This document shows positions 7,053 through 9,235 of a stretch of DNA of 9,235 nucleotides, one piece after another. The DNA is taken from contig JAAVDV010000008.1 in assembly GCA_014801595.1 (NCBI GenBank), positions 13,060 to 22,294 on the forward strand, read 5' to 3'. The position numbers were made by a program, and so were the translations under genes. The DNA is from Bacteroides sp. Lineage in GTDB: Bacteria; Bacteroidota; Bacteroidia; Bacteroidales; Muribaculaceae. The notes beneath the pieces are model-generated. The model had not been told where the DNA came from and ran no database searches. It worked only from the letters and a program-made list of their open reading frames with translations. How positions within the stretch are numbered: position 1 is the stretch's first letter; every line of letters begins with the position of its first letter.

Positions 7053-7089
7053 GAATCCCCCGCAGCTCCGATGGAGATGCGGGGGATTC
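7053..7089. terminator. Strong intrinsic terminator, probably bidirectional
   Basis: GAATCCCCCGCA (7053-7064) pairs perfectly with TGCGGGGGATTC (7078-7089) across a 13-base loop, which itself contains CTCC/GGAG. On the plus strand it is followed by the T-rich TGTCTCTTTCT. On the minus strand it is followed by CCCTTTAT. It lies between the small membrane protein gene and the converging rpmH, so it can end transcription from both sides. Confidence 0.85.
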
Positions 7090-7142
7090 TGTCTCTTTCT
7101 ATATCCGGCGTCGGGGAAGACTCCGGAATGACGGTGCAAGGA

Positions 7143-7298
7143 TTACTTGCTGCCGATTGAATCAGAAACAGTCAGCGAGGCACGACCTTTGGCGCGACGA
7201 CGAGCCAATACCTTGCGGCCATCTTTTGTGGCCATTCTCTCGCGGAAGCCATGCTTGTTGACTCTGCGGCGGTTGGAGGGTTGAAAAGTTCTTTTCAT
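7143..7298 (-). CDS. rpmH: 50S ribosomal protein L34
   Basis: The protein has 51 residues and begins MKRTFQPSNRRRVNKHGFRERM, then ATKDGRKVLARRRAKGRASLTV, the L34 pattern throughout: strongly basic, with KRTFQPS, HGFR.RM and GR.VL..RRAKGR. L34 is a small protein of the large ribosomal subunit that packs against 23S rRNA. The final residues SDSIGSK form a short extra tail beyond the usual L34 end. In many bacteria rpmH sits next to rnpA and dnaA; here its neighbours are efp (divergent) and the small membrane protein gene (convergent). It has its own promoter at 7382-7413, giving a leader of about 75 nt. Length, motif match and a clear start make this secure. Confidence 0.98.
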   Translation of the reverse strand: MKRTFQPSNRRRVNKHGFRERMATKDGRKVLARRRAKGRASLTVSDSIGSK

Positions 7299-7324
7299 TG
7301 TGTATAAAGCTTTATTGTTTTTCT

Positions 7325-7338
7325 ATCGTTCACACGAT
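7325..7338 (-). promoter_or_regulatory. Small hairpin in the rpmH 5' leader
   Basis: On the rpmH strand, ATCGT-GTGA-ACGAT forms a 5-bp stem closed by GUGA, a GNRA-type tetraloop, about 27 bases before the start codon. It lies in the predicted leader RNA. A regulatory role is only a possibility. Confidence 0.3.
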
Positions 7339-7381
7339 TCTGAAACGGCGCTCTCACGTTCAGAGAACCGCATTCGGAGTG

Positions 7382-7413
7382 CAAAATTATAAAATCCTTT
7401 CAACTTGGCCAAA
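7382..7413 (-). promoter_or_regulatory. rpmH promoter (Bacteroidetes -33/-7 type)
   Basis: On the minus strand, TTTG (7413-7410) is followed after 20 bases by TAATTTTG (7389-7382), an excellent match to the Bacteroidetes consensus. It points towards rpmH, with a predicted start near 7375-7378. Confidence 0.72.
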
Positions 7414-7492
7414 AATCTGAGGGAGTTTTTTCACATCGGGGGGTTCAAAAGGGTCATTTTCACCATTTTTAGACCTATTTTTCGTGGAAAGC

Positions 7493-7523
7493 TTTATGGT
7501 TTAAGGAGAATTTATTAATTTTG
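7493..7523 (+). promoter_or_regulatory. efp promoter (Bacteroidetes -33/-7 type)
   Basis: TTTA (7493-7496, one mismatch to the -33 TTTG) is followed after 19 bases by a perfect -7 box, TAATTTTG (7516-7523). Transcription should start near 7528-7530, giving a leader of about 30 nt before efp. The leader is A-rich just before the ATG, as is common in this phylum, and has no Shine-Dalgarno sequence. It diverges from the rpmH promoter about 80 bp away. Confidence 0.68.
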
Positions 7524-7560
7524 CAACCTAAACCAACCAATAGAAAAAGAACCAAGCGAT

Positions 7561-8127
7561 ATGATGAACGCCCAAGACATCAAGAACGGCACCTGCATCC
7601 GCATGGATGGCCGTCTCTACTTCTGTATCGAATTCCTCCACGTGAAGCCCGGCAAGGGCAACACCTTCATGCGCACGAAGCTGAAGGACGTTGTCGACGG
7701 CCGCGTGCTCGAGCGCCGCTTCAACATCGGCGAGAAGCTCGAGGATGTACGCGTGGAGCGTCGTCCCTACCAGTATCTCTATGCCGACGGCGGCGACGAT
7801 ATCTTCATGAATCAGGAGACATTCGACCAGGTGCCTATCTCGAAAGATCTGGTGACAGGCGCCGACTTCATGAAGGAGGGTGACATCGTGGAGGTTGTCA
7901 GCGACGCAAGCACCAACACCGTGCTCTACGCCGAGATGCCGACCAAGACTATCCTCGAAGTGACCTATACAGAGCCCGGCATCAAGGGAGACACAGCCAC
8001 CAACACACTGAAGCCGGCCACAGTAGAGACCGGCGCCACTGTACGTGTGCCCCTCTTCGTCAACACCGGAGACCGTATCGAGATCGATACCCGCGACGGC
8101 AGCTATGTAGGCCGCGTGAAGGCCTGA
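7561..8127 (+). CDS. efp: Translation elongation factor P
   Basis: The protein has 188 residues, the normal EF-P length. EF-P binds between the ribosomal P and E sites and speeds peptide-bond formation at polyproline stretches. Three beta-barrel domains are visible: an N-terminal KOW-like domain (about 3-62), a middle OB domain (about 66-128) and a C-terminal domain (about 130-187, with the family signature region through NTGDRIEIDTRDGSYVGR). The tip loop reads KPGKGNTF, placing Lys32 at the position that in other bacteria carries lysyl or similar modification. An Arg, as in rhamnosylated EF-Ps, is not present. Two consecutive ATGs (7561, 7564) could serve as starts. It is the first gene of a probable operon with a glycosyltransferase gene 19 bp downstream. 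No gene for a lysine-modifying enzyme is in view. Confidence 0.98.
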   Translation: MMNAQDIKNGTCIRMDGRLYFCIEFLHVKPGKGNTFMRTKLKDVVDGRVLERRFNIGEKLEDVRVERRPYQYLYADGGDDIFMNQETFDQVPISKDLVTGADFMKEGDIVEVVSDASTNTVLYAEMPTKTILEVTYTEPGIKGDTATNTLKPATVETGATVRVPLFVNTGDRIEIDTRDGSYVGRVKA

Positions 8128-8146
8128 TAACGACCCGTAGAGCGCC

Positions 8147-9160
8147 ATGGCAACCGGGAAGCGTCCAATGTTCTCTCTCATAGTGCCTGTCTACAACAGG
8201 CCGGATGAGATCGCCGATCTGCTGGAGAGTCTCTCCCGCCAGACCGACAAGGATTTCGAGCTCGTGCTGACGGAGGATGGAAGCACGGTGCCATGCCGCG
8301 AGGAGGTGGAACGCTACGCCGACCGCCTTGACATACAATATTTCAGCAAATCCAACGAAGGGCGAAGCATCGCCCGCAACCACGGTATGCAGCATGCCCG
8401 GGGGGAGTATTTCGTGTTCGTAGATTCGGACTGTATACTCCCCCCGGATTATTTCGAGAGTCTACGCCGACAACTCTCGCAGACCGGAGCGGATTGCTTC
8501 GGGGGTCCGGACGCGGCGCATGAGTCATTCACCGACACACAGAAAGCCATAAATTTCGCGATGACCGCCTTCCTCACGACCGGAGGCATACGCGGCGGGA
8601 AGGTGCAGATGGAGAAATTCGTGCCCCGTACGTTCAACATGGGATTCTCACGCCGTGTATGGGAGAAAGTGGGAGGATTCCGGGAGATGTTCAGCGAAGA
8701 TATCGATATGAGCACCCGCATTCGCCAAGCCGGTTTCGCGCCGCAGCTCTTCCGCGACGTGAGGGTCTTCCACAAACGCCGGGGCAACCTCGCCAAGTTC
8801 TGGAGGCAGGTGCACGTATTCGGTATGTCGAGAATCACGTTGCAACTGCTCTATCCGGGATCGATGAAACTCGTACACTGGCTCCCGGCAGTATTTACAA
8901 TCGGAGCCGCCGCGCTGATTCTGCTCGGCATCTTCGTCAGCCCATGGTGGCTTCTGCCGCTGGGCGTGTACATCGTCGCTCTCTGGATTTCAGCGATTGC
9001 AGAGACGCGCAGCCTTAAGATAGGGACGATGGCCGTCGGAGCATCGATGGTGCAGCTACTGGGCTACGGCACCGGATTTATCCGCGCCTACGTATGGAAA
9101 ATCCTGCTTCGTCACGGACGAGACGAAGCGCAGGAAATCGCAATGAGAAAGGGGAAATGA
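8147..9160 (+). CDS. Family 2 glycosyltransferase with C-terminal membrane segments
   Basis: This 337-residue protein has a GT-A fold catalytic domain at residues 8-230: FSLIVPVYNRPDEIADLLESL at the start, TEDGS (42-46) for nucleotide binding, SNEGRSIARNHG (69-80), the metal-binding DxD as DSD (93-95) in YFVFVDSDC, and GGF...SEDIDMSTRIRQAGF (176-197) with Glu184/Asp185 as the likely catalytic acidic pair. About three hydrophobic segments follow (244-264, 267-287, 294-316), so it should be anchored in the inner membrane with the catalytic domain in the cytoplasm, transferring a sugar from a nucleotide donor. Donor and acceptor cannot be told. It starts 19 bp after efp and ends 1 bp before the next ATG. 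Met8 (base 8168) is an alternative start, since the conserved fold begins just after it. Homology to GT2 is firm; the exact role (envelope polysaccharide or glycolipid is most likely) is inference. Confidence 0.93.
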   Translation: MATGKRPMFSLIVPVYNRPDEIADLLESLSRQTDKDFELVLTEDGSTVPCREEVERYADRLDIQYFSKSNEGRSIARNHGMQHARGEYFVFVDSDCILPPDYFESLRRQLSQTGADCFGGPDAAHESFTDTQKAINFAMTAFLTTGGIRGGKVQMEKFVPRTFNMGFSRRVWEKVGGFREMFSEDIDMSTRIRQAGFAPQLFRDVRVFHKRRGNLAKFWRQVHVFGMSRITLQLLYPGSMKLVHWLPAVFTIGAAALILLGIFVSPWWLLPLGVYIVALWISAIAETRSLKIGTMAVGASMVQLLGYGTGFIRAYVWKILLRHGRDEAQEIAMRKGK

Positions 9161-9161
9161 G

Positions 9162-9235
9162 ATGTCGGAGACTCCAAAACGCACGATGAAGGATTTCGAT
9201 CCTGACGAACAACCCCGGGAAAAGGCGGCCCGCCA
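9162..9235 (+). CDS. radC: RadC-like JAB-domain protein, N-terminal fragment
   Basis: Only the first 24 codons are in the window. They begin MSETPKRTMKDFDPDEQPRE. The pattern Met/Ile-Lys-Asp-x-x-x-x-(Asp/Glu)-Glu-x-PRE-Lys is the usual opening of RadC (UPF0758) proteins, which carry a C-terminal metalloprotease-like JAB domain and whose cellular role is unsettled. The ATG is one base past the stop of the glycosyltransferase gene, so translational coupling in the same operon is likely. The call rests on a very short stretch and the JAB motif is out of view. Confidence 0.62.
   Translation, partial: MSETPKRTMKDFDPDEQPREKAAR

Noticed and set aside
7102..7130. A second rpmH terminator (CCGG-c-GTC ... 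GAC-t-CCGG)
   Set aside because: The stem is short with a mismatch and is not followed by a U-run on the rpmH strand. The perfect 12-bp hairpin at 7053-7089 is a better terminator.
7528..8181. Minus-strand open frame of 217 codons over efp
   Set aside because: It is fully antisense to efp, has no recognisable domain or promoter, and its composition is typical of a reverse-strand shadow of a GC-rich gene.

Overview
The window looks like a chromosomal piece from a member of the Bacteroidales, most likely a gut Muribaculaceae-type organism (the family-level guess is inference). The signs are a SusC/SusD outer-membrane nutrient-uptake pair, three good matches to the Bacteroidetes housekeeping promoter (TTTG, a spacer of 19-20 bases, then TAnnTTTG), few Shine-Dalgarno sequences, and AT-rich intergenic DNA between GC-richer genes.

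Left part (1-4600, minus strand, accessory): a susC/ragA-type TonB-dependent transporter gene (1157-4153) is followed downstream by a susD/ragB-type lipoprotein gene (893 to beyond base 1, cut by the window edge). Together they should encode a SusCD complex that captures and imports a glycan or peptide of unknown identity. A short non-coding palindromic element of about 197 bp occurs twice in the same orientation, once between susC and susD (929-1125) and once upstream of susC (4395-4590). The two copies are roughly 95% identical. Each has 20-bp terminal inverted repeats with one mismatch, and the upstream copy has an 8-bp target-site duplication. They behave like a MITE (miniature non-autonomous transposon) that I cannot assign to a named family. 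This is the least ordinary part of the window.

Middle (4600-7090, plus strand, core): an AT-rich intergenic stretch leads into the replicative helicase gene dnaB (5004-6650), whose promoter lies directly against the annotated ATG. A 69-residue single-pass membrane protein of unknown function follows (6743-6952), preceded by a 9-bp inverted repeat. A strong hairpin terminator (7053-7089) ends this block and probably also serves the converging rpmH.

Right part (7100-9235, core): rpmH (L34, minus strand, 7143-7298, 51 residues) is divergent from efp (elongation factor P, 7561-8127). Each has its own recognisable promoter. After efp come a membrane-anchored family 2 glycosyltransferase gene (8147-9160) and the first 24 codons of a radC-like gene (from 9162). 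They are spaced so tightly that efp, the glycosyltransferase gene and radC are probably one operon.

No tRNA, rRNA, CRISPR array, transposase gene or phage gene was seen. I found no clear case for a wholly new defence or metabolic system. The best candidates for undescribed biology are the paired MITE-like elements built into the susCD locus, the possibly leaderless dnaB transcript, and the small membrane protein with its leader inverted repeat.
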